A model generated the notes under the pieces. That model saw only the letters and a list, made by a program, of their open reading frames with translations, ran no database searches and was not told the origin of the DNA. 25,776 nt of DNA, from the NCBI GenBank assembly GCA_031257945.1, contig JAIRNU010000054.1, positions 1 through 25,776 of the forward strand, read 5' to 3'. Numbering within the stretch: the stretch's first letter is position 1; each line of letters opens with the position of its first letter. Made by a program: the position numbers and the translations under genes. The stretch comes from Holosporales bacterium (lineage in GTDB: Bacteria; Pseudomonadota; Alphaproteobacteria; BNTO01). Below, piece after piece: positions 1 through 8,276 of the stretch.

Positions 1-1
1 A

Positions 2-118
2 TGGGCCTCCTGGTGTGAAAGTGCTGTGGACAGGGTGGATGAAACTGGAGGTACTTATGGAATACAAGGAGTTCCTCGCGTAGTTTTTTGCGGGGGAGGG
101 GAAACGGGTCAAGTGTAG
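2..118 (+). pseudogene. Thioredoxin-like remnant, open at left edge
   Basis: A frame open from the window edge ends at a TAG at 116-118. It reads WASWC near the edge and, only about 13 residues later, VDETGGTYGIQGVPRVVF. In thioredoxins a W-A-x-W-C active site is followed roughly 40 residues later by a Y-G-I-x-x-[IV]-P segment carrying the cis-proline, so both ends of the fold are recognisable but too close together. The second active-site cysteine (CxxC) is missing: the residues after WC are E-S-A. The likeliest reading is an internally deleted, dead thioredoxin-family gene. The 5' part lies outside the window, so a divergent intact protein or a chance match cannot be excluded. Confidence 0.4.
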
Positions 119-223
119 ACCCCAGGGGCCGGGCCGTAGCTGTCGTGATCTATATTCTTATAGTGCCACAAAAAGCATTAAGAAGTCAACCTATTTTCAG
201 TTAAGAATGTATGAAAAATGAAA

Positions 224-382
224 ATAAATATTTGGGGGCTTAGTATTGAGAGGGTATTACTACAGTAAAGGCTTACTGCAAGCGTTGCGAAGTTAATTCA
301 TCAATAAATATTTGAGGGGCTTAGTATTGGGAGGGTATTACTACAGTAAAGGCTTACTGCAAGCGTTGCAAAATTAAACCAG
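224..382 (+). repeat. Two tandem copies of a ~79-bp repeat
   Basis: Two near-identical units start with AATAAATATTTG at 224 and 303. A third start, AATAAATA, lies at 383 but diverges at once. The units differ at only a few positions before a variable end. Each contains a small hairpin, CAGTAA-AGGC-TTACTG, followed by CAAGCGTTGC. A diverged copy lies in inverse orientation at 25482-25556. No reading frame is shared between copies. This is a dispersed intergenic repeat of unknown function. Confidence 0.75.
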
Positions 383-497
383 AATAAATAGGGTGCTGAG
401 GGAGATGTGTAGGTTCCATAAATAGGGTTTAACGCGCTGAACCACCCTGTTTAGAGCTGGTTAGCTCCATTTTGTCCTCCATCCTTACGACCAAATA

Positions 498-1256
498 CTA
501 TGCTCCGCAAAGGGGCGATCTTTTTTCCAAATGCTGGGCCAAAAAGGCTTCGTATAACGATATCGCAGCGGCAGTCGTTACATTAAGGGTCGAAAAAGAC
601 GGACAAGTCGGCAAAAACGCTTTGAAATCGCACAAATCAAGTGTTAGCTTCCGCATCCCACTTCCCTCACTTCCTAAAACCAGCGCGATTTTCCCTGTTA
701 AATTTACATCCCGTATGGACTCGCCACCGCGCTCTGCCAACCCAACAACCCAAAAGCCATACGTTTTGAGTTGCCGCACAGCATGCGCCAAATTTGGAAC
801 AATATATCGCGGGACGAACTCCAACGCCCCCGACGCAACCTTTGCCATAGCTCCGGTTTCTGGCGGGGCGTGTGCTGCGGTCATTATCATCCCATCGGCA
901 TTAAACGCCCGGCATAGCCGCAAAATGCTTCCTACATTCTGCGGATCCGTCACCTGATCCAAAACGACGACTACCTGTGATGCTTGGCCGTTTTGCCGCA
1001 AATCGCTTAGTGGCGGAGAGCTCAGCGGCTGCGCTTTTACGACAATGCCCTGGTGCACAACCGGCTGCGCAAACATTCTATCCAAAGCGATTTTATCAAC
1101 GACAACCGGCTTTTTCGCTTCAAAAAAAGGGCTATCGAATACGCCGCACGTGCTTGCTGCTTGCATAGTGGCAGCAGACATCCATACTCCCTCGATCACC
1201 CTCTTTTTGTTCAAAAGAGCAGCAAAACACGCGTATTTACCGTATAGCGACACCAT
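498..1256 (-). CDS. rlmB: SpoU/TrmH-family 23S rRNA 2'-O-methyltransferase (RlmB-like)
   Basis: This is a SAM-dependent 2'-O-ribose methyltransferase of the SPOUT class. RlmB methylates G2251 in the P-loop of 23S rRNA. All three SpoU motifs are visible in the 252-residue protein: motif 1 DQVTDPQNVGSILR (residues 100-113, with the conserved Asn and Arg), motif 2 LVLGSEGSGM (192-201) and motif 3 LNVTTAAAISLYE (224-236; usually LNVSVA). The N-terminal MVSLYGKYACFAAL matches the RlmB substrate-binding domain, which normally opens with a L-Y-G-x-x-[AV] motif. I chose the ATG at 1256 over the in-frame TTG at 1265 because of this match and an AGGG about ten bases upstream. It lies 18 bp downstream of greA on the same strand, so the two are probably co-transcribed. 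A hairpin GAGCT-GGTT-AGCTC lies beyond the stop at 454-467. Assignment to RlmB rather than a tRNA TrmH is likely, not certain. Confidence 0.88.
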   Translation of the reverse strand: MVSLYGKYACFAALLNKKRVIEGVWMSAATMQAASTCGVFDSPFFEAKKPVVVDKIALDRMFAQPVVHQGIVVKAQPLSSPPLSDLRQNGQASQVVVVLDQVTDPQNVGSILRLCRAFNADGMIMTAAHAPPETGAMAKVASGALEFVPRYIVPNLAHAVRQLKTYGFWVVGLAERGGESIRDVNLTGKIALVLGSEGSGMRKLTLDLCDFKAFLPTCPSFSTLNVTTAAAISLYEAFLAQHLEKRSPLCGA

Positions 1257-1274
1257 GAACTGCAAACCCTATTC

Positions 1275-1760
1275 CTATACATACTCTATCTTTTGTATAG
1301 CATATGATTGCGTGCCGCTTGGAACGGTAATCTCCACCTCATCGTCTACCTTCTTACCGATCAGGGCCCTGGCCAAAGGGGATGTAATCGATAGCAATCC
1401 CTTTTTCACATCAGCTTCGTCGCTACCAACAATTTGGTACGTTACTACACCATCAGTAACGGTATTAACCAAGGTCACTGTGGCTCCAAATTTTACCTGA
1501 TCTCCAGATATAGTTGAAATATCTATAATTTGGGCTTGATTGATCTTTTCCTCCAATTCGGAAATCCTGCCTTCTATAAAAGACTGCCTTTCCTTTGCCG
1601 CGTGATACTCCGCATTTTCCGACAAATCCCCGTGACTTCTAGCTTCAACTATAGCTTCGACGATAGCCGGCCTTTCCACTTCTTTCAAAAGCCTCAATTC
1701 ATTCTTCAAGGAATTAAAGCCATTTGCAGTCATGGGAAACCTTTTTTCAGCATCCACCAT
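1275..1760 (-). CDS. greA: Transcription elongation factor GreA
   Basis: GreA enters the secondary channel of RNA polymerase and stimulates cleavage of backtracked transcripts. The 161-residue product has the usual length. It has an N-terminal antiparallel coiled coil whose tip carries the acidic pair in HGDLSENAEYHAAKE (D45 and E48). The C-terminal FKBP-like domain includes FGATVTL, IVGSDEAD and SPLARALIGK. The ATG at 1760 is preceded by AGAGGA at a good distance. The frame stays open for another 23 codons upstream, but that extension does not match GreA and overlaps the candidate promoter at 1801-1829. rlmB follows after 18 bp. Family assignment is secure. Confidence 0.97.
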   Translation of the reverse strand: MVDAEKRFPMTANGFNSLKNELRLLKEVERPAIVEAIVEARSHGDLSENAEYHAAKERQSFIEGRISELEEKINQAQIIDISTISGDQVKFGATVTLVNTVTDGVVTYQIVGSDEADVKKGLLSITSPLARALIGKKVDDEVEITVPSGTQSYAIQKIEYV

Positions 1761-1800
1761 GAATTTTTCCTCTCTGTACACCTTCCTAACATAGAAAGGG

Positions 1801-1829
1801 AGTGTACAAAAAAGAAACAAATTAGGCAA
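1801..1829 (-). promoter_or_regulatory. Candidate sigma70-type promoter for greA-rlmB
   Basis: Read on the minus strand, TTGCCT (1829-1824) and TACACT (1806-1801) are separated by exactly 17 bases, about 40 bases before the greA ATG. Each box matches the consensus at four of six positions. The prediction is by eye only. Confidence 0.4.
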
Positions 1830-1938
1830 TAAACTTGAGAAACTTTTATTTTATTAGTGCCCTCGCCGCGGTGTTGCTGCGGGAAAAGATTGTTAACCAG
1901 GCTTTTTAACTATGTTCCCATCTTACAAACCAATATCC

Positions 1939-4900
1939 CTAGCACAAGAACTTGTCAGCTACCTCCTCCGCTGTGTCGCACAATTGATGAACATAATGTT
2001 CAAGGCGCTTAATATCATCCGGCAGCGTAATAGTACCAATATCAAATGGTATAAGCTGCTCTGCCTGTAATGTTGACGCTATGGTGGAAATACTGGAATC
2101 ATGAATTGCTTTAGCGCCGCTGAGGATTGCCCTTTCCAAATCTATGCCGATAAACTGCGCGGTTCGCGTTATTTCAGCCTCTAAACAGTGCAAAACTCGC
2201 AGGATTTCCGTATTGTTGCACGTTTTGCATAATACATTTCCTTTGGCGTAATTCTGCTGTACCGCATTCGTGATATCACTTATAACTGATGCAACGAACT
2301 GCATGGCAGCTTTTACTCTGTACAATAGGAAAACGGTAGGCGCCTCGTCATTCCCCTCTACCGCGCAGCAAAAATCCCCCAGCTCCGCCAAAAAATTCGC
2401 CGTTTCATGGAAGAATTTTTGGTACAGCGCTGGGATATAATCGCAATCATTTTTGCAGTTGAGAGATAGGTCGTCCCATGCTGGAAAACACTTTCGCGGA
2501 ATGCCAGTTCGCACGGACATTTTTGCCGCATAACATTCCACTTTTTGTACTAATTCTTCCAAATATGGTTGAACGATATAAAACATGCATTGCCTTTTTG
2601 GTTCCCAAGATAGCGCAACATCAAAACCCGTCGAGATTTTTTGTACTAATGTGCCGATATCTTCCCAAAAATCAATCCAAAAGGCGACTGGCGCAAGTAT
2701 AGCGCCGCCGCTGAAGCTTGCTGTTATGTCGCTTATAGCATTTGTTATGTTATATATACATTCCGCATAAGTATCGCAACAATCACTATGTAACAGGAAC
2801 TTGACCAATGGGGTCATCGCTTGTAAAGCGTTTCCTACTACCTCCGTGATTGCGCCTATAACATGTGGCGGGGCAGCAGGCTGTTTGCAAAAGATATCGG
2901 ATTCAAGGAAATCAAGGCACTGCATGTTTTGTAATAAAGTGCTTAGGTTTTCGAATAAAACACTAGTAATTTCAGCAATAATTGTTCGCGATTCACCTTG
3001 CGTATACTTTTCGAGAATTTTGCAAAGATTAACTATATTCAAACCAAAGGCCTTGCAAGTTGATACCAACTCTGATTGCGAAAAATTTAATGGTGAGTCG
3101 ATTCGCTGCTCGGCTTTAGCGGCCATTGCTAGCGCAAGCCCTGGCATTTGAGCAGTTATGCTTTGAATTTGTGCTAAAAGCTGTAGGGTCTTTTCACTGT
3201 TACAACGAGTTTGCTCCAACTGGATCACCGACAAAGCGGCAATTGGCGCGACCAAACCACCTATAGTGGCAACAAAATCCCTATATGGCGCCTGAAAACT
3301 ATCCGCAAAAAAGCCAGGGCTCGAAGTGGGCTCATTCTCAAAACTTAACGCCGCTAAAGAAAGCGTAGTATTCAGGTCTGCGAAAATATTATTCGTTGCC
3401 TGGATATCCTGCGCTATTTTGGCGACTATATGCCACATAGCGCTGCAGCAATGGTCTTCGATGTGCTGTATTATTTGCATGAATATTGTCTCTATTTCGC
3501 TTTTGCCTTCATCAGACTCAATTCCACAAATATCAAAAATATAATCGACAGACGTACACTTGGAACACAAAACTGGCAACCCATTATTATTTTTCAGTGA
3601 AAACGCAGCTGCCACGGCATGCAAGTGTTCTTCAATTTCCTCCCAAAAGTGCCCAATCTCCGCAATAATTGCTAAAAAAGGGCTGCTATACCGCATAACC
3701 CCTATTTCACAAAAATCAGTTGCAAAGGTGGCAAAATCACGCGTAATCCCATTAAATAACGCAAAAATTTGCTTAAATGCTTCAGGCAAATCGCTGCACT
3801 GGATCCGCTGGTCTTGCGGTAATGCGCTCAAGTTTTCATAATTTTTATGAAAGCACTTGCTAAGGGAGTTTTTGAGGAATTGGGCGTTTTTATCTAGTTC
3901 TGTATTAATATTTTGGATATACGCGAGACAAAAGTCGCTATTACAATAATCATCTAAATCATCAGTATTAATAGCGGTAATTGTATGCGCCATCCCTTCT
4001 ATCCACGCATTTATTTTTTTTAACGTTGGGATGTTTTTTTGAAAGATAAAAGCAAAGCTTTCCAATACGGGAGAGGGGGGGAGCGCCACCTCCCATTGTT
4101 GCAATTCGTTTAAAAGTTCATCTAGTAAGCATTTGTTCAACCCCCTGATAGTATTGATTTTCGAGGAGCACGCCCACAGCAGCTCCACGAACTTTGCGCA
4201 ACAATTATCGTTTATAACTGAACTTGGTATGTCTAACGCTTGTATTATTTTGACAAGAATATTGTGTAAAGAAAACAAGTAGCCGCGGTAATCCGGACAC
4301 CTCTCACAAATACTAATATTCTTTTGCATTATATCCAGTATGTATTGATCAACTCGCGAAAGCAAAAGACAAAGTTTTTGGATGGCGGAATTGGCATTTG
4401 AGGAATACTCATATTGTTCTTGCAATATTGCGAATATATTGACCGCTGAACTAATGTTATTATAATTTCCAGCAATATTATTCAGGATATCTATTCCACA
4501 CGCCTGATTAGTCGTATCCAGCGGAAGAACTTCTTCGAGCGGTTCAAGAAAACAATACTTATTATAGAAGTCCTCACATAATTGTGCGGTGTATTCATGA
4601 AGCTGCGCTATTTCCCACACAATTAAAGCTATTTCATTGGCGTTACAGCTGGTATTGCCTGCGCCGTCAAGAAAATCAAGCACTGCGGAAAGTTTTAATA
4701 TCAGGCGAGGAAGTATCCCGCCATCCTCTTCTTTTGCTATTAAGTTCTCCAGCAAGTCATGCTGAATGCTCCTATTAAAAAACAGGGATTGAAATTTGGC
4801 ATTGTTATCAATAATTTTGGCTAAGAATATTCCGAATTTCCGTGATTGTTGTTCGATTGCGCGTAATGCTGTTACGATTTGGGAACAACAATTAGCATTT

Positions 4901-5682
4901 ACGCATTCAAGTATTTGCGTAACATACTTACTTATCTCGCCACAATTTGTACTAATGGAGAAAAAGGAGGACGATAGGCGGAAATTACACTCACAATCAA
5001 TACCGCAATTACCTATAGTATCTGCATTCATTCCCAGAATGCCGAAAGTATTTTGCGCGGTAGAAAGGTTGGCGGCAAGTGTTAATAAACTATTTGCCAA
5101 ATTATTCGAATAATAAAGGCTATCTTTCGTTGTTACTACTTGCAGAATATGCTTGGCTAATACGCTTAAGTTGGTTGTTAATGTTATAAATGAATCAAAA
5201 AAAGTAAAGTATGTCGCTGTGGCAGGCTCTTGCGGCTCTTGTTCAGTTAGAGGAAATGGCGCTCCCACACACAAATTAGCTAAAAATTCGATATTTGTCT
5301 CAAGCGCAGTAACGGGAGTTTCTAATAAATATTGCATGCTGTTATTTAGTTCTATAAGCATACAATCTGTACTTTTAACTGCACTATTTACGGCGGTCAA
5401 TAACATCTGCCCGCTTATATTGAATTCGTTGCTACAAGTTATAAGGGCGGCAATGCAGCTCTGCCATACCTCTCCTTCTATCGGCGAATCCTCAAGTGCC
5501 GCAATGAATTGGCACATTTGCGTTATTCTGCCAGTTTTTGCGACCATCCTTTCGATTGTTTCAATATTGGGAGTACAGTGTGGCGGGCTGTCGTTATGCT
5601 CTGTAAATGCAAACGCTGTATTAATAAACGTCATAAATACTGCAGTTTGTATATTTTTCAGGATTTTAGAACAATATTTCAT
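1939..5682 (-). CDS. Giant exported Cys-rich helical repeat protein, function unknown
   Basis: I recognise no family for this 1247-residue protein. It opens with a Sec-type signal peptide (Lys-rich start, hydrophobic stretch to about residue 25, ending AFA). The mature part looks almost entirely alpha-helical and is rich in Leu, Ile, Ala, Asn and Cys. A motif recurs: a Cys-Cys pair at residues 265-266, 494-495, 745-746, 968-969 and 1105-1106. It is preceded some 25-36 residues earlier by a CxC, CxxC or CxxxC cluster (DCEC 229-232, CERC 459-462, CSKC 706-709, CKNDC 1076-1080) and followed by an amphipathic helix. Spacings of 229, 251, 223 and 137 residues suggest diverged tandem domains of about 230 residues. 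Cysteines in an exported protein suggest disulphides. No transmembrane segment or anchor is evident after the signal, and the last residue is Cys. No good Shine-Dalgarno precedes the ATG, and a hairpin lies just upstream. A host-directed or surface structural protein is inference. Confidence 0.8.
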   Translation of the reverse strand: MKYCSKILKNIQTAVFMTFINTAFAFTEHNDSPPHCTPNIETIERMVAKTGRITQMCQFIAALEDSPIEGEVWQSCIAALITCSNEFNISGQMLLTAVNSAVKSTDCMLIELNNSMQYLLETPVTALETNIEFLANLCVGAPFPLTEQEPQEPATATYFTFFDSFITLTTNLSVLAKHILQVVTTKDSLYYSNNLANSLLTLAANLSTAQNTFGILGMNADTIGNCGIDCECNFRLSSSFFSISTNCGEISKYVTQILECVNANCCSQIVTALRAIEQQSRKFGIFLAKIIDNNAKFQSLFFNRSIQHDLLENLIAKEEDGGILPRLILKLSAVLDFLDGAGNTSCNANEIALIVWEIAQLHEYTAQLCEDFYNKYCFLEPLEEVLPLDTTNQACGIDILNNIAGNYNNISSAVNIFAILQEQYEYSSNANSAIQKLCLLLSRVDQYILDIMQKNISICERCPDYRGYLFSLHNILVKIIQALDIPSSVINDNCCAKFVELLWACSSKINTIRGLNKCLLDELLNELQQWEVALPPSPVLESFAFIFQKNIPTLKKINAWIEGMAHTITAINTDDLDDYCNSDFCLAYIQNINTELDKNAQFLKNSLSKCFHKNYENLSALPQDQRIQCSDLPEAFKQIFALFNGITRDFATFATDFCEIGVMRYSSPFLAIIAEIGHFWEEIEEHLHAVAAAFSLKNNNGLPVLCSKCTSVDYIFDICGIESDEGKSEIETIFMQIIQHIEDHCCSAMWHIVAKIAQDIQATNNIFADLNTTLSLAALSFENEPTSSPGFFADSFQAPYRDFVATIGGLVAPIAALSVIQLEQTRCNSEKTLQLLAQIQSITAQMPGLALAMAAKAEQRIDSPLNFSQSELVSTCKAFGLNIVNLCKILEKYTQGESRTIIAEITSVLFENLSTLLQNMQCLDFLESDIFCKQPAAPPHVIGAITEVVGNALQAMTPLVKFLLHSDCCDTYAECIYNITNAISDITASFSGGAILAPVAFWIDFWEDIGTLVQKISTGFDVALSWEPKRQCMFYIVQPYLEELVQKVECYAAKMSVRTGIPRKCFPAWDDLSLNCKNDCDYIPALYQKFFHETANFLAELGDFCCAVEGNDEAPTVFLLYRVKAAMQFVASVISDITNAVQQNYAKGNVLCKTCNNTEILRVLHCLEAEITRTAQFIGIDLERAILSGAKAIHDSSISTIASTLQAEQLIPFDIGTITLPDDIKRLEHYVHQLCDTAEEVADKFLC

Positions 5683-5688
5683 AACGTA

Positions 5689-5732
5689 ATAAACGCGGGG
5701 GGCTTCTACTGCATTTTAAGCCCCGTTTATTA
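5689..5732 (-). terminator. Imperfect inverted repeat upstream of the giant gene
   Basis: AATAAACG and GGGCTT (split by four extra bases, left arm 5689-5706) pair with AAGCCCCGTTTATT (right arm 5718-5731). Read leftwards, the hairpin follows the gene at 5887-6807 and is trailed by a short T-rich stretch, so it could end that transcript. It also sits a few bases before the ATG at 5682, where it would fall in the leader of the giant gene. Both roles are possible. Confidence 0.35.
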
Positions 5733-5755
5733 ATATTTTGTAAAGCGTATCACCA

Positions 5756-5771
5756 GCCCTGTGAACAGGGC
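5756..5771. other. Short perfect hairpin GCCCTG-TGAA-CAGGGC
   Basis: A six-base-pair stem with a four-base loop lies between two exported-protein genes. There is no T-run on either side, so it is not a standard intrinsic terminator. The rest of 5733-5886 shows nothing I recognise. Confidence 0.35.
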
Positions 5772-5886
5772 CAGTTTGTTCTCCCCTCAGTGGCAGTAGG
5801 AATTCAGCAACCAACCAGAACTAAAGGCCAAGACTTTCTGCCATATTTGTGCAAGACTAAATAACTCTGGGCTGATACTAATTCAT

Positions 5887-6807
5887 CTATTCTGAATAAT
5901 CTTCATACTCTGAATCATCCTCGCCACCTCTTACAATAAATCGTGTTCCGCCAATCATCCTGAGCAGATGGGCGTGTTCTGATTCGTGGAAGAAGCCATT
6001 AATATGGTTGAGCCAAGTAGGTGCTACGGATGTAGTTCTTTCAGAACGACACCATGGTTCGAGAACATGGCTAATGTATGGTGGCTCTGTACTTAAGGAG
6101 TTTATTAAATTTTGTATTTGAGGCCTCCACTGTATCAGCTGTTCTGGGTTGCAGTGATTGAACAACGCTTTGATTATAGTACATCCGGCATTACTTACGG
6201 TAACCTGCAGGTACTCTTTGTCCGCAGGATCTTGTTTGATGTAAGAGGCGTCGGCAATGGCACAAAAAAAATCTTTTAATTGATTGAAAGCGGCGCTGTC
6301 TACTGGCTGCCCGTTTGACAGTACTGCCATCAGACTAGGCATGATGTAAGCAATATCATTAAAGGTCTTAGGATCACGCTGCGACCGAATCGTACGCAAT
6401 ATTTCTTGTTTATCACCGTCTAGTGCTGGATCTTGCGGATTACAAGTCCATTTTTCTACCCAAGCTGCAATCGCACCAGTCACACGTACTTCATAACTAT
6501 AAGCCGGACCGAGCTTTTTTGCAATGTCAGGCACCGCATAAAAAATAAAACGTCCATCCCCAACCTTTCGAAGACGCGCCATTATTGCGTCAGCTTTGTT
6601 TTGGGAGCGGCGATAAGCCAGGCCCCATTCATCAAAATCATCTAACATGGTCCGGCGCCTAACAGGTCTAGCAGGTTCAGCCGGTGCTTGGTGCTCTCCA
6701 CTGACAAACTCCATAGCGAGACGTATGGTCTCTGCGTTATAAGCGTCGCGGCTAATGCACTCTGAAATGGTACAGCATAGAGCCATACTTAATAAAAATA
6801 TCTTCAT
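5887..6807 (-). CDS. Exported protein of unknown function with acidic C-terminus
   Basis: A 306-residue protein with a short Sec signal peptide (MKIFLLSMALCCTISEC). I recognise no domain. The ATG at 6807 was chosen because AAGAGG lies just upstream and the signal peptide starts there; the frame is open nine codons further up. After the signal comes a Pro/Arg-rich linker (PAEPARPVRRR, about residues 41-51). A mainly helical region follows with several Trp residues (WGLAYRR, WVEKW, WRPQIQ, WLNHINGFFHE). The tail is very acidic (GGEDDSEYEDYSE). It lies upstream of the giant Cys-rich gene on the same strand. A perfect inverted repeat at 6823-6851 sits directly before the ribosome-binding site. 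The signal peptide and lack of known relatives suggest a lineage-specific exported protein, possibly an effector (inference). Confidence 0.75.
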   Translation of the reverse strand: MKIFLLSMALCCTISECISRDAYNAETIRLAMEFVSGEHQAPAEPARPVRRRTMLDDFDEWGLAYRRSQNKADAIMARLRKVGDGRFIFYAVPDIAKKLGPAYSYEVRVTGAIAAWVEKWTCNPQDPALDGDKQEILRTIRSQRDPKTFNDIAYIMPSLMAVLSNGQPVDSAAFNQLKDFFCAIADASYIKQDPADKEYLQVTVSNAGCTIIKALFNHCNPEQLIQWRPQIQNLINSLSTEPPYISHVLEPWCRSERTTSVAPTWLNHINGFFHESEHAHLLRMIGGTRFIVRGGEDDSEYEDYSE

Positions 6808-6822
6808 GGTTCCTCTTGAAGA

Positions 6823-6851
6823 TGAGACTATCACACCTTATAATAGTCTCA
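6823..6851. promoter_or_regulatory. Perfect 9-bp inverted repeat in front of the exported-protein gene
   Basis: TGAGACTAT (6823-6831) and ATAGTCTCA (6843-6851) are exact inverted copies 11 bases apart, 16 bases upstream of the ATG at 6807. This could be an operator or a leader hairpin. No regulator can be named. Confidence 0.45.
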
Positions 6852-6875
6852 AATATCTACGTAAAAGTCAAGCTA

Positions 6876-7068
6876 GGCTTACGCATGAGATAAAAACTTG
6901 ATAAAATAATCAGTGACACAGCCCCCTGTTCTGCTGAGATTTTTTCCCAAAACATATCACTACTGTGTAGGAACTGTGAACATTGCTGTTCTTGATATAT
7001 TGTTAACTGAGAATAAAGGTAAACAATTATTAAAGTATTTTAAGTATATTGTTTCTCATGCGCAGGCC
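6876..7068. mobile_element. ~193-bp MITE-like element with 15-bp terminal inverted repeats
   Basis: The left end GGCTTACGCATGAGA (6876-6890) and the inverted right end GGCCTGCGCATGAGA (7068-7054) match at 13 of 15 positions. About 130 bp of the interior recurs in inverse orientation at 20996-21128, with scattered substitutions and small indels, so this is a dispersed element. It ends 6 bp from the pth stop codon. No clear target-site duplication is visible. A frame of about 30 residues is partly kept between copies but has no start or known motif. Confidence 0.65.
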
Positions 7069-7074
7069 GTGGTT

Positions 7075-7620
7075 TTACCCTCCTCCGAGTATGAGGGAGC
7101 CAATGTTCTCTATACTAATGCCAAAAGAGCTGTACAACACTTCAAACTCACTTGCAGAAAACGTTGATAGTACGTAATCTCGGACATCGGTGCCACTACC
7201 GCTAGGCCTATCTATACCAATCATAATGCGTTTGTAGTTATCAAAACCCAAAGAACTGCTTACGCTCCTGACTCCGTTATGCCCCCTATGACTACCCCCG
7301 TATTTTACTTTTATTTTTCCAACTGGTAAGTCTAGTTCATCGTGTATTACTATTATCTCCGCGGCGGTCTTTTTGAAAAATTGTGCGCATTGGGCAACTG
7401 ATATACCTGACGAGTTCATGTAGGTCTGCGGTTTCAAAAGTATAACGTCCCCCAGTATATGGTGATGGGCACCTGCTAAAAGGCCGTGGAATTTTTCTTT
7501 CCAGCTTATAACGTGTAACATAGCCGCTAATTCATCTACGAACAAAAAACCTGCATTATGCCTTGTGTTGGTAAAACTCTGTCCATGATTTCCCAAGCCA
7601 ACAATTAACACTTCTTGCAA
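7075..7620 (-). CDS. pth: Peptidyl-tRNA hydrolase
   Basis: Pth cleaves the ester bond of peptidyl-tRNAs that drop off ribosomes, recycling tRNA in the cytoplasm. The 181-residue product carries the family landmarks: VGLGNHGQSFTNTRHNAGF (catalytic His in RHN and an N-terminal Asn), LLKPQTYMNSSG (substrate Asn), IVIHDELDLPVGKIKVK (catalytic Asp) and GSHRGHNGVRS. The first possible start is TTG at 7620. GTG at 7611 would give MLIVGLGN, closer to the usual family start, and neither has a strong ribosome-binding site. It lies 60 bp downstream of the frameshifted exported gene. Its usual neighbours (ribosomal L25/ctc and ychF) are absent here. Confidence 0.96.
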   Translation of the reverse strand: MQEVLIVGLGNHGQSFTNTRHNAGFLFVDELAAMLHVISWKEKFHGLLAGAHHHILGDVILLKPQTYMNSSGISVAQCAQFFKKTAAEIIVIHDELDLPVGKIKVKYGGSHRGHNGVRSVSSSLGFDNYKRIMIGIDRPSGSGTDVRDYVLSTFSASEFEVLYSSFGISIENIGSLILGGG

Positions 7621-7680
7621 GAAAAAAACGGAGCGACATTACCGTTGTAATAAAAACTGTCCCTGAAAACAATAGACTTG

Positions 7681-8260
7681 TTATGGGCCATATGATGGCT
7701 CAGAGTTACGACCCAAGACAACCGCCTGGCACAGTACTTCCCGTATAATGGAAGTTATGCCAGTTGGAATCTTGCGCCGCTCTTGTCGATGCACATTTAT
7801 GTGCTTGACCCAAGAGAAGAGCAACTGCAGGCCATCATCCAGCCTTATTATAGCCGCTATGGGAAAAACGGTGTCGCACATGATCAACTAAAGAGCATTT
7901 CGCATGAGGACGGAGGAAGTTGTACGAAAGCAGCTCATCAACAAACCACTTTTCTCCGCCCGTCATGGTACCATACTGAATTAAATATTTTTCCGTTTTA
8001 GATAAATCCTCAATAAAGCTTTCCTGCGGCTTACGCGGTCCCTTACGAGGCACATGGCTAGTCTTAAGTAAATGCTTGAAAAAAACTGTGGATTCCCTTC
8101 TTAGAGGTGCGCACTGTTTGGGCACCGTACCTTCTACTGGTGTTGGCGCCGGTGCTGGTATTTCCTCTGACGCCTCTATTGGCGGCAGGAACATCGTACC
8201 TGCAATTACACTGGCTATTCCACTTACAATCAAGCCCTTAACAATCATTAATATCCGCAC
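7681..8260 (-). pseudogene. Exported protein gene interrupted by a frameshift
   Basis: The first frame (8260-7835) encodes a signal peptide (from GTG 8260 or ATG 8248, with core IVKGLIVSGIASVIAGTMF). A Pro-rich linker (PAPAPTPVEGT) and about 90 further residues follow. The frame ends shortly after a run of five A's at 7864-7868 (T's in the coding strand). Losing one base of that run joins it to the next frame, which continues ...FPIAAIIRLDDGLQLLFSW... for about 60 residues to a TAA at 7681. The original product was probably about 192 residues. I recognise no family. The alternative is that the 141-residue short form is the real product and the downstream frame is chance. A sequencing error in the run would also explain it. 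Confidence 0.5.
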
Positions 8261-8276
8261 AATCTTTATCGTAGTT

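Noticed and set aside
224..382. CRISPR array
   Set aside because: There are only two units of about 79 bp with no short repeats and unique spacers, and no cas gene nearby.
472..957. 161-residue plus-strand frame over rlmB
   Set aside because: It lies antisense to a clear SpoU-family gene whose motifs are in the other frame.
5153..5689. 178-residue plus-strand frame over the giant gene
   Set aside because: It is antisense to the 3744-bp frame, has no ribosome-binding site and no recognisable motif.
6913..7167. Possible small gene (84 residues) running from the MITE-like element into pth
   Set aside because: About 30 residues are partly kept between the two element copies, but the frame then runs antisense into pth, and the second copy stops early. 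More likely a non-coding repeat or transposase scrap.
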